From contig NZ_JAGMUJ010000081.1 of assembly GCF_019049255.1 (NCBI RefSeq), positions 1 through 64,000 of the forward strand: a DNA stretch of 64,000 bases. The letters are read 5' to 3'. Origin of the DNA: Streptomyces sp. AC558_RSS880. GTDB taxonomy: Bacteria > Actinomycetota > Actinomycetes > Streptomycetales > Streptomycetaceae. Under the pieces are notes generated by a model, which searched no databases, had not been told where the DNA came from, and was given only the letters and a program-made list of their open reading frames with translations. The position numbers were made by a program, and so were the translations under genes. This document shows, piece after piece, positions 36,204 to 45,404 of the stretch; position 1 is the stretch's first letter, and every line of letters starts with the position of its first letter.

Positions 36204-37310
36204 CTAAGCCGAGGCGGAAGCCCCGTTCCGGCGCGTGAGCAGCCAGGGCTCCACCACACCGAGGCCACGCACGGGCCGCTGCCACATCGGCTGGAGCGCG
36301 AACCGGTAGCTCGGCGGCTCCTCGCCCTCCTTCTCCGCCGCGGCCACCGCCTCGGCCGCCGCCGCCTCGGAGGCAGGGGCGTCACCGGTGCGGATCAACT
36401 CCTCGGCGAAGGCACTGTCGACCAGCACGGCGTCCCGGGGGGCTATGGACGTGAGCCGGGACGCCAGGTTCACGGTCGTGCCGAACACATCACCCATCCG
36501 GGTGGTCACCGTGCCGAACGCCATGCCGACCCGCAGCTCCGGCATGGTCTCGTCGTTCGCCATGGTCTCGATCAGCCGCATCGCGATGTCCGCGGCGACA
36601 CCGGCGTCGTCGGCGGCGTAGAGCACCTCGTCGCCCAGCGTCTTGATGAGCCGCCCGCCCCGTGCGGCGACCAGATCGGCGGCCGTGGTCTCGAAGGCCT
36701 CGACGAGCTCACCGAGCTCCTCCTCCTCCATCCGCCGGGTCAGCCGCGTGAACCCCACGAGATCCGCGAAGGCGACGGCGAGCCGCCGGTCGACCATCTC
36801 CTCGTCGTCGGCGCCCTGCACGACCCGCCCGGCCGACGCGGCGAGCTGCCGCCGCCAGACGTACACGAGGAACTCCTCCAGCTCGGGCAGGAGCAGCTCG
36901 ACGATCGGATACGTCACCTCGGTACGGGTCATGCCCGGCTCGGGCGGCTCGGTCAGCCCTTCCAGGAACGAGTCGATCTGCCACTCGGCCAGCCGGGCGG
37001 TGGTCTGCCCGGTGGACCGCGCCACCTGGACCGCCATGGCCTCGCTCAGCAGACCCGCCTCGACCAGACCGGCGAGCCGGCGCAGCGCGAGTACGTCGGC
37101 CTCGGTGAGGGCCTTGGCCTGGCCCACGTCGGCGAAACCCATCGCCCGCCAGAAGCGGGTGGCCAGCTCCATGGTGACGCCGGCGCTGCGGGCCGCCTGG
37201 AACGGTGTGTAACGGCGCTCGGCACCCAGGATGAGCTGTTCGAGGCGCAGGGCAAGCGGATCCTCGCCGTCGCCCTGCGCGTCCGTGGAACCCGAGTCGT
37301 CGACGGTCAC
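36204..37310 (-). CDS. cya: Class III adenylate cyclase with pH-sensor-like N-terminal domain
   Basis: A 368-residue soluble cyclase. The N-terminal approximately 170 residues (ERRYTPFQAARSAGVTMELATRFW) resemble the regulatory domain of actinobacterial cyclases such as Rv1264. The catalytic domain has the metal-binding Asp in FADLVGFTRLTRR, the Lys and second Asp in IKTLGDEVLYAADD and the transition-state Asn/Arg in TTVNLASRL. It makes cAMP, which in Streptomyces is needed for spore germination and development (family knowledge). The GTG at 37310 has GGAAGGG upstream. Confidence 0.95.
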   Translation of the reverse strand: MTVDDSGSTDAQGDGEDPLALRLEQLILGAERRYTPFQAARSAGVTMELATRFWRAMGFADVGQAKALTEADVLALRRLAGLVEAGLLSEAMAVQVARSTGQTTARLAEWQIDSFLEGLTEPPEPGMTRTEVTYPIVELLLPELEEFLVYVWRRQLAASAGRVVQGADDEEMVDRRLAVAFADLVGFTRLTRRMEEEELGELVEAFETTAADLVAARGGRLIKTLGDEVLYAADDAGVAADIAMRLIETMANDETMPELRVGMAFGTVTTRMGDVFGTTVNLASRLTSIAPRDAVLVDSAFAEELIRTGDAPASEAAAAEAVAAAEKEGEEPPSYRFALQPMWQRPVRGLGVVEPWLLTRRNGASASA

Positions 37311-37475
37311 GCGTGCCCTTCCGATCTGCCATGGCCAGGTGTCGACCGGGCTCAACTCTACGGCAGGTGTGCGCCAGCTCACTCCGTCGGGTTGAGCCGT
37401 GAGGTGGGGCGATCGGCGTCGCCCCGGAGGCCGGGGCCGGGTGCGGAACCCCGGCGTTCCCGCGGCCCCCCGGCG

Positions 37476-38360
37476 TCAGCGTGCGCGCAGGTGGACGATG
37501 TCGCCCGCGCCCACCGGTTCCTGCACGCCCTCCCCCGTGGCCAGCACCAACCGGCCGTCGCCGTCCACCGCGACCGCCTCCCCCACCAGCTCCCGGTCCC
37601 CGGGCAGCTCCGCCCGCACCACCCGCCCCAGCGTCGCGCACCCCGCCGCATACGTCTCCTGCAGGCCGCTCGGCCCCGGGTCGCCCCCCGCCGCCCGCCA
37701 CCGCCCGTACCAGTCCTCCAGCGACCGCAGCACCCCCCGCAGCAACGGATCCCGGTCCGTACTCACCGCCCCCGCCAGCACCAGCGACCCCGCGGTCGGC
37801 ACCGGCAGCTCGTCGGCCCGAAGGCTCACGTTGATCCCGACACCGATCACCACCCCGTCGTCACCGGCCCGCTCCGCCAGGATCCCGCCGGCCTTCCGCT
37901 CCTCGCCGCCCACCGTGACCAGCAGGTCGTTGGGCCACTTCAGCGCCGTGTCGACGCCCGCGGCCCGCGACAGTCCGGTCGCCACCGCGACGCCGGTCAG
38001 CAACGGCAGCCAGCCCCACCGCGCCACGGGCACCTCGGCGGGCCGCAACAGCACGGAGAAGAACAACCCCGACCGGGCCGGCGCCGTCCACCGCCGGTCG
38101 AGGCGCCCGCGCGCGGCGGTCTGTTCCTCGGCGACGAGGACGACACCCTCCTCGAGCGGCCCCTCGGCGGCCCGCGCCACCAGATCGGAGTTGGTGGACC
38201 CGGTCCGCTGCACCACGTCCAGCTGCGTCCACAATCCGCCCGCGCGCACAAGTCCCCGGCGCAGTCCGGCGGCGTTCAACGGCGGGCGGCCGAGGTCCGA
38301 CCAACGTCCCGACCTCGGCTCACTGGGCCCATTGGGCTTACCTTCACCATGTGGTGTCAT
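37476..38360 (-). CDS. birA: Biotin-[acetyl-CoA-carboxylase] ligase
   Basis: A 294-residue BirA catalytic type protein without an N-terminal HTH. The biotin/ATP motifs TGSTNSDL, AARGRLDRRW and LKWPNDLLV are present, followed by the C-terminal SH3-like domain. It biotinylates the carrier domain of acyl-CoA carboxylases such as AccA2 in this window. A TAGTGT -10-like hexamer ends 7 nt before the ATG, so translation may be leaderless. It is divergent from pccB, its functional neighbour. Confidence 0.95.
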   Translation of the reverse strand: MTPHGEGKPNGPSEPRSGRWSDLGRPPLNAAGLRRGLVRAGGLWTQLDVVQRTGSTNSDLVARAAEGPLEEGVVLVAEEQTAARGRLDRRWTAPARSGLFFSVLLRPAEVPVARWGWLPLLTGVAVATGLSRAAGVDTALKWPNDLLVTVGGEERKAGGILAERAGDDGVVIGVGINVSLRADELPVPTAGSLVLAGAVSTDRDPLLRGVLRSLEDWYGRWRAAGGDPGPSGLQETYAAGCATLGRVVRAELPGDRELVGEAVAVDGDGRLVLATGEGVQEPVGAGDIVHLRAR

Positions 38361-38660
38361 GCGACCCACACTAGATTTGACATCCTCCGCCCCGCACAGG
38401 GGACGGATGCCGGCCCCGAGGGCCGAGGTTCACGGGCGCTCGACCGTTCTCACGGTGTCACCCCTCCGACGTGTCCCGCCGCGACGCCTCGACCGTACCC
38501 AGGAGCACGGTGATGACGTGGGCTCTTCGAGGATCTCCTTCCCGCGTCTGTGAAGGGGGAGGCGGTGTGGGAAAGACCGCACTGCCGAACGGAGGGCCCC
38601 CCACTACGCTACGGATGAGTAACCGTCCCCCCTTTTGAGCAGGCAGGGAGCCGCATCCCG
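38361..38660. other. Divergent birA-pccB intergenic region
   Basis: A 300-bp gap that must hold the pccB promoter and the leader of birA. Near birA the minus strand has TAGTGT at 38373-38368. Near pccB, TACGCT and the ribosome-site GGGAG before the ATG are visible. A TTGACA at 38376 has no good -10 partner. I see no further gene or RNA. Confidence 0.55.
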
Positions 38661-40250
38661 ATGTCCGAGCCGGAAGAGCAGCAGCCTGACATCCACACGA
38701 CCGCGGGCAAGCTCGCGGATCTGAAGCGTCGTATCGAAGAGGCGACGCACGCCGGCTCCGCACGCGCCGTCGAAAAGCAGCACGCCAAGGGCAAGCTGAC
38801 GGCCCGTGAGCGGATCGACCTCCTGCTCGACGAGGGGTCCTTCGTCGAACTGGACGAGTTCGCCCGGCACCGCTCCACCAACTTCGGCCTCGACGCCAAC
38901 CGCCCCTACGGCGACGGCGTCGTCACCGGCTACGGCACCGTCGACGGCCGCCCGGTCGCCGTCTTCTCCCAGGACTTCACCGTCTTCGGCGGGGCGCTGG
39001 GCGAGGTCTACGGCCAGAAGATCGTCAAGGTCATGGACTTCGCGCTGAAGACCGGCTGCCCGGTCATCGGCATCAACGACTCCGGTGGCGCCCGCATCCA
39101 GGAAGGCGTGGCCTCCCTCGGCGCGTACGGCGAGATCTTCCGCCGCAACACCCACGCCTCCGGTGTGATCCCGCAGATCAGCCTGGTCGTCGGCCCGTGC
39201 GCGGGCGGCGCGGTGTACTCCCCCGCGATCACCGACTTCACGGTCATGGTCGACCAGACCAGCCACATGTTCATCACCGGCCCGGACGTCATCAAGACCG
39301 TCACCGGCGAGGACGTCGGCTTCGAGGAGCTCGGCGGCGCCCGCACCCACAACACCGCCTCCGGCGTCGCCCACCACATGGCCGGCGACGAGAAGGACGC
39401 GATCGAGTACGTCAAGCAGCTCCTGTCCTACCTGCCGTCGAACAACCTCTCCGACCCCCCGGCGTTCCCGGAGGAGGCGGACCTGACGGTCACCGACGAG
39501 GACCTCGAGCTCGACACGATCGTCCCGGACTCGGCGAACCAGCCCTACGACATGCACACGGTGATCGAGCACGTCCTCGACGACGCCGAGTTCTTCGAGA
39601 CCCAGCCGCTGTTCGCGCCGAACATCCTCACCGGCTACGGCCGCGTCGAGGGCCGCCCCGTCGGCATCGTCGCCAACCAGCCGATGCAGTTCGCCGGCTG
39701 CCTGGACATCACCGCCTCCGAGAAGGCGGCCCGCTTCGTGCGCACCTGCGACGCCTTCAACATCCCGGTGATCACCTTCGTCGACGTCCCCGGCTTCCTG
39801 CCCGGCGTGGACCAGGAGCACGACGGCATCATCCGCCGCGGCGCCAAACTGATCTACGCCTACGCCGAGGCCACCGTCCCCCTCATCACCGTGATCACCC
39901 GCAAGGCCTTCGGCGGCGCCTACGACGTCATGGGCTCCAAGCACCTGGGCGCCGACCTCAACCTGGCCTGGCCGACGGCCCAGATCGCGGTGATGGGCGC
40001 ACAGGGAGCGGTCAACATCCTGCACCGCCGCACCATCGCCGAGTCGGAGGACCCGGAGGAGACCCGCGCGAGGCTGATGCGGGAGTACGAGGACGCCCTC
40101 CTCAACCCCTACGTCGCGGCCGAGCGCGGCTACGTCGACGCGGTGATCATGCCGTCCGACACCCGCCGGCACATCGTCCGCGGACTGCGTCAGCTGCGTA
40201 CGAAGCGGGAATCCCTGCCCCCGAAGAAGCACGGCAACATCCCCCTCTGA
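38661..40250 (+). CDS. pccB: Propionyl-CoA carboxylase beta subunit (carboxyltransferase)
   Basis: A 529-residue carboxyltransferase of the crotonase fold that transfers carboxyl from biotin to acyl-CoA, making methylmalonyl-CoA for polyketide and fatty-acid synthesis. The two oxyanion regions (GINDSGGARIQEG and FVDVPGFLPG) are present. Asp422 (GGAYDVMGS) matches the residue known from S. coelicolor PccB to favour propionyl-CoA over acetyl-CoA. It is followed closely by the epsilon subunit gene. Confidence 0.97.
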   Translation: MSEPEEQQPDIHTTAGKLADLKRRIEEATHAGSARAVEKQHAKGKLTARERIDLLLDEGSFVELDEFARHRSTNFGLDANRPYGDGVVTGYGTVDGRPVAVFSQDFTVFGGALGEVYGQKIVKVMDFALKTGCPVIGINDSGGARIQEGVASLGAYGEIFRRNTHASGVIPQISLVVGPCAGGAVYSPAITDFTVMVDQTSHMFITGPDVIKTVTGEDVGFEELGGARTHNTASGVAHHMAGDEKDAIEYVKQLLSYLPSNNLSDPPAFPEEADLTVTDEDLELDTIVPDSANQPYDMHTVIEHVLDDAEFFETQPLFAPNILTGYGRVEGRPVGIVANQPMQFAGCLDITASEKAARFVRTCDAFNIPVITFVDVPGFLPGVDQEHDGIIRRGAKLIYAYAEATVPLITVITRKAFGGAYDVMGSKHLGADLNLAWPTAQIAVMGAQGAVNILHRRTIAESEDPEETRARLMREYEDALLNPYVAAERGYVDAVIMPSDTRRHIVRGLRQLRTKRESLPPKKHGNIPL

Positions 40251-40268
40251 CCCCGGTAAGGAGCCGAC

Positions 40269-40475
40269 GTGATCAAGGTCGTACGGGGCAACCCCACCCC
40301 GGAGGAGCTGGCCGCCGCACTGGCGGTGGTCCGGGCGCGCGCCGCGGCGGCGTCAGCCGTGCCGCCCGGCGCGCCCGCCCCCCGCGACGCGTGGTCCGAC
40401 CCGTCCCGCCTCGCGGCCCGGAGCGTCCCGAGCCCGGGCCCGACGTCCTGGACCCGCACATACTGGCCCGGCTAG
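40269..40475 (+). CDS. pccE: Acyl-CoA carboxylase epsilon subunit
   Basis: A 68-residue protein. The N-terminal motif IKVVRGNPTPEELAAALAVV and the C-terminal Trp/Arg motif ending TYWPG are those of the actinobacterial epsilon subunit. This subunit docks on the beta hexamer and is needed for full activity. It begins with a GTG 18 bp after pccB, with AAGGAG upstream. Confidence 0.9.
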   Translation: MIKVVRGNPTPEELAAALAVVRARAAAASAVPPGAPAPRDAWSDPSRLAARSVPSPGPTSWTRTYWPG

Positions 40476-40653
40476 CGACGACCAGCCCAGGGGCGCGGGG
40501 CTGGGCCCATGTGCGGCGGCCCCGCCACGCGGGCGCACGGCACGACAGCCCCGCGTCCCTGCTCGAGACGGCACGACAGCCCCGACAGCCCCGCGTCCCT
40601 ACTTGAGTACGCGTACTCAGGCACCCCGGCCGGCCAAGCCCCACGCTGGTGGC

Positions 40654-40782
40654 ATGCTGTGGTCCGACCCCGAGAACGAGCCGCCCAAGGAACTGCGGGA
40701 CACGCAGGACATGCTGCGGCGGCTGGGCGTTCTCATGGCGCTGGCCATGGTGCTCGCCATGCTCGTGATCGGCGTGAGATGA
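40654..40782 (+). CDS. Small membrane protein of 42 residues (sORF)
   Basis: ATG at 40654 with GGTGG upstream, reading MLWSDPENEPPKELRDTQD, then a membrane segment LGVLMALAMVLAMLVIG ending VR. Codon use is like the neighbouring genes. It lies between pccE and maf on the same strand, 32 bp before maf. The acidic head is probably cytoplasmic. Short single-pass proteins of this kind can regulate partner enzymes, but the role is unknown. Confidence 0.7.
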   Translation: MLWSDPENEPPKELRDTQDMLRRLGVLMALAMVLAMLVIGVR

Positions 40783-40813
40783 GGCATCCGGGCCACGTCG
40801 ATACGCTGACCGC

Positions 40814-41434
40814 ATGACAGATCAGCCGCGCCGCCGACTCGTGCTCGCCTCCCAGTCCCCCGCCCGGCTCGGGCTGCTCCGCCAGGCCGGGCTGGACCCC
40901 GAGGTGATCGTCAGCGGGGTCGACGAGGACGCCGTCACCGCCCCCACCCCCGCCGAACTGGCGCTCGCCCTGGCCGAGGCCAAGGCCTCCGTCGTCGCCG
41001 CGAAGCCCGAGGTCAAGGGCGCGCTGGTGATCGGCTGCGACTCGGTCCTGGAACTGGACGGCCAGGCCCTCGGCAAGCCCGCGGACGCCGGGGAGGCCAC
41101 GGCGCGCTGGAAGTCCATGCGGGGCCGTGCCGGCACCTTGCAGACCGGCCACTGCGTCTACGACACCCTCAGTGGCCGCTACGTCTCCGCCACCGCCTCC
41201 ACCGTGGTCCGTTTCGGTGATCCCAGCGACGAGGAGATCGCCTCCTACGTGGCCTCCGGCGAACCGCTCCACGTCGCCGGGGCGTTCACCCTGGACGGCC
41301 GCTCCGCCCCGTTCATCGACGGCATCGACGGCGACCACGGCAACGTCATCGGCATCAGCCTGCCCCTGGTCCGGCGCCTCCTCGCCGACCTCGGCGTCGG
41401 CATCACGGAGCTGTGGGCGCCGCCGGAGGAGTGA
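40814..41434 (+). CDS. maf: Maf-family nucleoside triphosphate pyrophosphatase
   Basis: A 206-residue house-cleaning hydrolase of abnormal or non-canonical NTPs. The N-terminal LASQSPARLGLLRQAG and the catalytic ALVIGCDSVLELDG and GKPADAGEA motifs are intact. It overlaps the 3' end of the convergent membrane-protein gene by 32 bp. Confidence 0.94.
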   Translation: MTDQPRRRLVLASQSPARLGLLRQAGLDPEVIVSGVDEDAVTAPTPAELALALAEAKASVVAAKPEVKGALVIGCDSVLELDGQALGKPADAGEATARWKSMRGRAGTLQTGHCVYDTLSGRYVSATASTVVRFGDPSDEEIASYVASGEPLHVAGAFTLDGRSAPFIDGIDGDHGNVIGISLPLVRRLLADLGVGITELWAPPEE

Positions 41435-41918
41435 CCGGAGGCGTGACCGGAGAGCCGTCACCGCCGGCGCCGCCCTCGGGAGCGGCGTCGGCCGGCTGCT
41501 CCGGACGGCCGTCGTACGTCATCAGCAGCAGCACGATCAGCCCGAGTACGAGCACCATCCAGAGGAACGCGAGCGGGCCGACCAGGCCCCATGTGACCGC
41601 GCCCAGCAGCGCGTGCACCACCGCCGCGCTGACCAGCAGCACCCGGCCGAGCCCGGCGGGCGCCCGGTCGCGCAGGGCGGTCAGCAGGGCCACCAGGCCG
41701 CACAGCGCGAAGTAGAGCCCGAAGACGATTCCGCCGGTCTTCGAGGACGTCGACATCACGTCCGGATCGAGACCGGCCAGCGACATGTCCTGCCGGTCGA
41801 CGACGACACCCAGGAACCAGTTCAGCGCCGCGATGCCGAGCGCCTCGGCGAACAGCACGAGCGCCACGACCCACGCCACCGGTCTGCGCACCACCGGCCC
41901 CCACCTACTTTCGAGCAC
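41403..41918 (-). CDS. Four-pass membrane protein
   Basis: A protein of about 171 residues with four predicted membrane segments (PVAWVVALVLFAEALGIAAL; GGIVFGLYFALCGLVALLTA; VLLVSAAVVHALLGAVTWG; AFLWMVLVLGLIVLLLM) and a Pro-rich cytoplasmic tail. The GTG at 41918 lacks a clear ribosome site, so the start is uncertain. The family is unknown to me but such genes flank maf in streptomycetes. Confidence 0.78.
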   Translation of the reverse strand: MLESRWGPVVRRPVAWVVALVLFAEALGIAALNWFLGVVVDRQDMSLAGLDPDVMSTSSKTGGIVFGLYFALCGLVALLTALRDRAPAGLGRVLLVSAAVVHALLGAVTWGLVGPLAFLWMVLVLGLIVLLLMTYDGRPEQPADAAPEGGAGGDGSPVTPPVTPPAAPTAP

Positions 41919-42258
41919 ACTTGTGGTTACCCCGAGTATGTTCGGGCCGACGCGAAGGCTACTAACGGGTAAACCTCGGTACAAGGGGTCCGCGCAGGGC
42001 AAAGAATCATTGGGCCATTCGTAGGGACTCCACAAAGAAACGGAGTGGGCCGCAGCACGCTCTCACAGAGACCTTGACCACACAGGACGGCTAGGGTTGC
42101 CGGGAGGAGCCCTGCGCACCGAGGTGCGACAAGGGCTTTCGCGGGTCGAGCGAGCCTCGTATCACGCTCCGTGTGGGCAAGCTCACCAGTGGGGACGGGT
42201 CGAAGTGTCGTGTCGGCAGTCCCTAAACTCGGCTTGTTTCAAGGAGGGAGCCTCAATC

Positions 42259-44031
42259 GTGCGCAAGGTGCTCATCGCCAACCGTGGCGAAATCGCTGTC
42301 CGCGTTGCCCGGGCCTGCCGGGACGCCGGAATCGCGAGCGTTGCCGTCTACGCCGACCCGGACCGGGACGCTCTGCATGTCCGCGCAGCGGATGAGGCGT
42401 TCGCCCTGGGCGGTGACACTCCGGCCACCAGTTACCTCGACATCGACAAGGTGCTGAACGCCGCGCGTGAGTCGGGCGCCGACGCCGTCCACCCCGGCTA
42501 CGGCTTCCTCTCCGAGAACGCCGAGTTCGCCCAGGCGGTGCTGGACGCGGACCTGATCTGGATCGGCCCGCCGCCGCAGGCCATCCGTGACCTCGGTGAC
42601 AAGGTCGCCGCCCGGCACATCGCGCAGCGCGCGGGCGCTCCGCTGGTGGCGGGTACGCCCGATCCGGTGAGCGGGGCGGAGGAGGTCGTCGCGTTCGCCG
42701 AGGAGCACGGGCTGCCGATCGCGATCAAGGCCGCGTTCGGTGGTGGCGGGCGCGGTCTGAAGGTCGCCCGCACGCTGGAGGAGGTGCCGGAGCTGTACGA
42801 CTCCGCGGTGCGTGAGGCGGTCGCCGCCTTCGGTCGCGGGGAGTGCTTCGTCGAGCGCTACCTCGACAAGCCCCGGCACGTGGAGACGCAGTGCCTGGCC
42901 GACCAGCACGGCAACGTGGTCGTGGTCTCCACCCGTGACTGCTCGCTGCAGCGGCGGCACCAGAAGCTGGTCGAGGAGGCGCCGGCGCCGTTCCTGTCGG
43001 ACGCCCAGATGGAGGAGCTGTACTCCTCCTCCAAGGCGATCCTGAAGGAGGCCGGCTACGTCGGCGCGGGCACGGTCGAGTTCCTCGTCGGCCTGGACGG
43101 CACGATCTCCTTCCTGGAGGTCAACACGCGTCTGCAGGTGGAGCACCCGGTGACCGAGGAGGTCGCGGGGATCGACCTGGTGCGGGAGATGTTCCGCATC
43201 GCCGACGGCGAGGAGCTGGGGTACGGCGACCCGGTGCTGCGGGGGCACTCCTTCGAGTTCCGCATCAACGGTGAGGACCCGGGGCGCAACTTCCTCCCGG
43301 CGCCCGGTACCGTCACCCGTTTCGACGCGCCGTCGGGGCCGGGTGTGCGGCTGGACGCGGGCGTGGAGTCGGGGTCGGTCATCGGCCCGGCGTGGGACTC
43401 GCTGCTGGCGAAGCTGATCGTCACCGGGCGTACGCGCAAGGAGGCGCTGGAGCGGGCCTCTCGTGCGCTGGCGGAGTTCCAGGTCGAGGGCATGGCCACG
43501 GCCATCCCGTTCCACCGCGCGGTGGTGCAGGACCCGGCGTTCGCGCCCGAACTCACCGGTTCGGCCGAACCGTTCACGGTGCACACGCGGTGGATCGAGA
43601 CGGAGTTCGTCAACGAGATCAAGCCGTTCGCCGCCGCCGTGGACGCGGGGGCGGAGGAGGAGGTGGACCGCGAGACGGTCGTCGTCGAGGTCGGCGGCAA
43701 GCGTCTGGAGGTCTCGCTCCCGGCCTCGCTGGGCATGTCCCTGGCCCGTACGGGGCTGGCGGCGGGCGCGAAGCCGAAGCGGCGGGCGGCGAAGAAGTCG
43801 GGCCCGGTGGCCTCGGGCGACACCCTCGCCTCCCCGATGCAGGGCACGATCGTCAAGCTCGCCGTGGAGGAGGGGCAGGAGGTCGAGGAGGGCGATCTGG
43901 TCGTCGTCCTGGAGGCCATGAAGATGGAGCAGCCCATCAACGCCCACCGGTCCGGCACGATCAAGGGCCTGAGCGCGGAGGTCGGCGCCTCCATCACGTC
44001 CGGCGCGGCGATCTGCGAGATCAAGGACTGA
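42259..44031 (+). CDS. accA2: Acyl-CoA carboxylase alpha subunit (biotin carboxylase + carrier)
   Basis: A 590-residue fused subunit. Biotin carboxylase domains (about 1-450) include the N-terminal VRKVLIANRGEIAVRVARA, the ATP-grasp glycine-rich loop AAFGGGGRGLKVA and a catalytic EVNTRLQVEHPVTE. The C-terminal carrier domain has the biotinyl lysine Lys555 in EAMKMEQP. It supplies carboxybiotin to PccB and related beta subunits. The GTG at 42259 has an excellent AAGGAGGGAG site 8 nt upstream. The 340-bp leader from 41919 holds no gene I can support. Confidence 0.96.
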   Translation: MRKVLIANRGEIAVRVARACRDAGIASVAVYADPDRDALHVRAADEAFALGGDTPATSYLDIDKVLNAARESGADAVHPGYGFLSENAEFAQAVLDADLIWIGPPPQAIRDLGDKVAARHIAQRAGAPLVAGTPDPVSGAEEVVAFAEEHGLPIAIKAAFGGGGRGLKVARTLEEVPELYDSAVREAVAAFGRGECFVERYLDKPRHVETQCLADQHGNVVVVSTRDCSLQRRHQKLVEEAPAPFLSDAQMEELYSSSKAILKEAGYVGAGTVEFLVGLDGTISFLEVNTRLQVEHPVTEEVAGIDLVREMFRIADGEELGYGDPVLRGHSFEFRINGEDPGRNFLPAPGTVTRFDAPSGPGVRLDAGVESGSVIGPAWDSLLAKLIVTGRTRKEALERASRALAEFQVEGMATAIPFHRAVVQDPAFAPELTGSAEPFTVHTRWIETEFVNEIKPFAAAVDAGAEEEVDRETVVVEVGGKRLEVSLPASLGMSLARTGLAAGAKPKRRAAKKSGPVASGDTLASPMQGTIVKLAVEEGQEVEEGDLVVVLEAMKMEQPINAHRSGTIKGLSAEVGASITSGAAICEIKD

Positions 44032-44046
44032 CGCGTTCGACGCGTT

Positions 44047-44372
44047 GACGCCTGCGGCGCAGCGTCCGGTCCGGTGGGGGCGGGCGTAGCGCCTGCGGTC
44101 GGTGGGTGGGTCGGGGCCGCGTCGGGGGTGTCCGTCCTCGGACCGGCGCGGATCACGTTGCTCGGACGGGGCGCGGACGCGCCGCCCACTGCGGGCGGCC
44201 ACCCCCGTCCCCGTCCCCTTCCCGCCGTACGCGGCTGCCTGCCGCCGTACCCGCGGGCAGTCGTGCCGCTGGGGCGGCACGGGTGGGCTGGGTACCCCCT
44301 CTGGGGGAGGCACCCCGCAAGCGCCGGGCTGCGCAACCACCCCCCGGCCCACCCCAACGCGGGGCACCGGTG
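44047..44372 (+). repeat. Dispersed intergenic element, copy B
   Basis: It is homologous to 49985-50310 in inverted orientation. Shared parts are GCCTGCGGCGCA..CGTCCGGTCC, GTAGCGCCTGCGGTCGG, GGGGTGTCCGTCC, then after a divergent middle GCGGGCAGTCGTGCC, GGCGGCACGGGTGGGCTGGG, ACCCCCTCTGGGGGAGGC, CCGGGCTGCG and CGCGGGGCAC. The right part also matches the copy at 10755. Bases 44032-44645 hold only this element, the ABC remnant and a hairpin. Confidence 0.82.
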
Positions 44373-44393
44373 AAGCCGACGGTCGAGTACGCC

Positions 44394-44517
44394 GCCCTGG
44401 AGCCGGGATGTGCAGGTCGATGCCGTCGAGCACGGTCTTGTCGCCGTACGACTTGCGCAGGCCGGCGGCGGAGACGGCGGCCGACGGCGCGTGACCACCA
44501 CTGCTGGACGTGAACAT
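44394..44517 (-). pseudogene. Truncated ABC exporter ATPase (DrrA-type) remnant
   Basis: Only the first 41 codons survive. From ATG 44517 the sequence reads MFTSSSGGHAPSAAVS, then AAGLRKSYGDKTVLDGIDLH, the beta-strand start of a drug-exporter ATPase. Homology stops at about 44394, a short distance from element copy B, before the Walker A motif. The usual partners upstream, a PadR regulator and a DUF1048 protein, are intact, so this is the broken distal part of a PadR-DUF1048-ABC exporter operon. The rest of the ATPase and its permease are missing. Confidence 0.8.
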
Positions 44518-44600
44518 GACAGATACATGCATGAGGCTCTCCCGTTCGAGGCAAGCGACTGGGGGCGGCGAATCGAGGGTGACCCTTCCGGGGCCAGGCC

Positions 44601-44633
44601 CGGGCGCGGCGGATGTCGACGATGCCGCGCCCG
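44601..44633 (-). terminator. Hairpin after DUF1048 gene
   Basis: A perfect 10-bp stem (CGGGCGCGGC at 44601-44610, complement at 44624-44633) with a 13-nt loop. In leftward transcription it lies just past the DUF1048 stop and before the ABC remnant. Confidence 0.65.
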
Positions 44634-44645
44634 GCGGGTGCTGAT

Positions 44646-45041
44646 CTAGGCGGTGCTCTCGACGCCCTCCGGGGCCCCGCCCTCGGCGTGCGCGAGGTCG
44701 TCGGTCAGCCGCTTGCGCGCACGGGCGGGCACGTAGCCGCCCTCCGAGTAGTTCCGGGCGAACGTGTCGACGAACTCCACCGGGTCCTCCCCGACGATCT
44801 CGCGGATCGGCGTTCCGTTCACCGCGGCCTGCTCGAACAGGTCGGCGAGGTCTTCGAACATCGCCGCATTGCTGTCACCGTCGGTCGGCACGAAGTGCAT
44901 CAGGTACCGCTCGATCGCTTCGACCGCCGTACGGTACCCCTCGGGAAGCTCCTTGACGCGCGCCTTGTACGCCCTCCAGCGCCTCTTGGGCCCGATCAGC
45001 TTCGAGACGAAGCCGCTCTTTTCGGTGTCGGACATGGTCAC
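44646..45041 (-). CDS. DUF1048 protein linked to PadR regulator
   Basis: A 131-residue cytoplasmic helical protein (WRAYKARVKELPEGYRTAVEAIERYLMHF; MFEDLADLFEQAAVNGTPI; EDPVEFVDTFARNY) of the DUF1048 family. These proteins are regularly encoded after PadR and before an ABC drug exporter. The GTG at 45041 overlaps the PadR stop by GTGA; an ATG two codons later is possible. With its exporter deleted, its present function is doubtful. Confidence 0.88.
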   Translation of the reverse strand: MTMSDTEKSGFVSKLIGPKRRWRAYKARVKELPEGYRTAVEAIERYLMHFVPTDGDSNAAMFEDLADLFEQAAVNGTPIREIVGEDPVEFVDTFARNYSEGGYVPARARKRLTDDLAHAEGGAPEGVESTA

Positions 45042-45367
45042 TTACTCCCTTCGCGGAGCTGTTCCAGTCGTTCCGTGAGGAAGCTCCAGGTCTTCCAGAA
45101 CTCTTCGAGGTACTCCCGCCCCCGGGCGTTGAGGGAGTGCACCTTGCGCGGCGGCCCCTTCTCGGAGGGAACCTTCTCCACGTCGACCAGACCTCGCTTC
45201 TCCATCCTGAGGAGCAGCGCGTAGACGGTCCCTTCGGCGATGTCGGAGAAGCCCTGCTCCCGCAGCCGGGCCGTGATCTCGTAGCCGTAGGCGGGTCGGC
45301 CGGACAGGGACGCGAGAATGATGCCTTCCAGCGTGCCCTTGAGCATCTCCGTCTCCAGCTTGGGCAT
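45038..45367 (-). CDS. PadR family transcriptional regulator
   Basis: A 109-residue winged helix: MLKGTLEGIILASLSGRPAYGYEI, the recognition region FSDIAEGTVYALLLRMEKRGLV and the wing EKGPPRKVHSLNARGREYLEEF. It is the size of a subfamily-2 PadR repressor. The ATG at 45367 has GAGGAGGC upstream. Two TACCGGTA boxes in its own promoter point to autoregulation. It is probably the repressor of the operon whose exporter is now truncated. Confidence 0.94.
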   Translation of the reverse strand: MPKLETEMLKGTLEGIILASLSGRPAYGYEITARLREQGFSDIAEGTVYALLLRMEKRGLVDVEKVPSEKGPPRKVHSLNARGREYLEEFWKTWSFLTERLEQLREGSK

Positions 45368-45404
45368 GGAGCGCCTCCTCCTTGCGCTAGTCAGCGCCGT
45401 TGAG

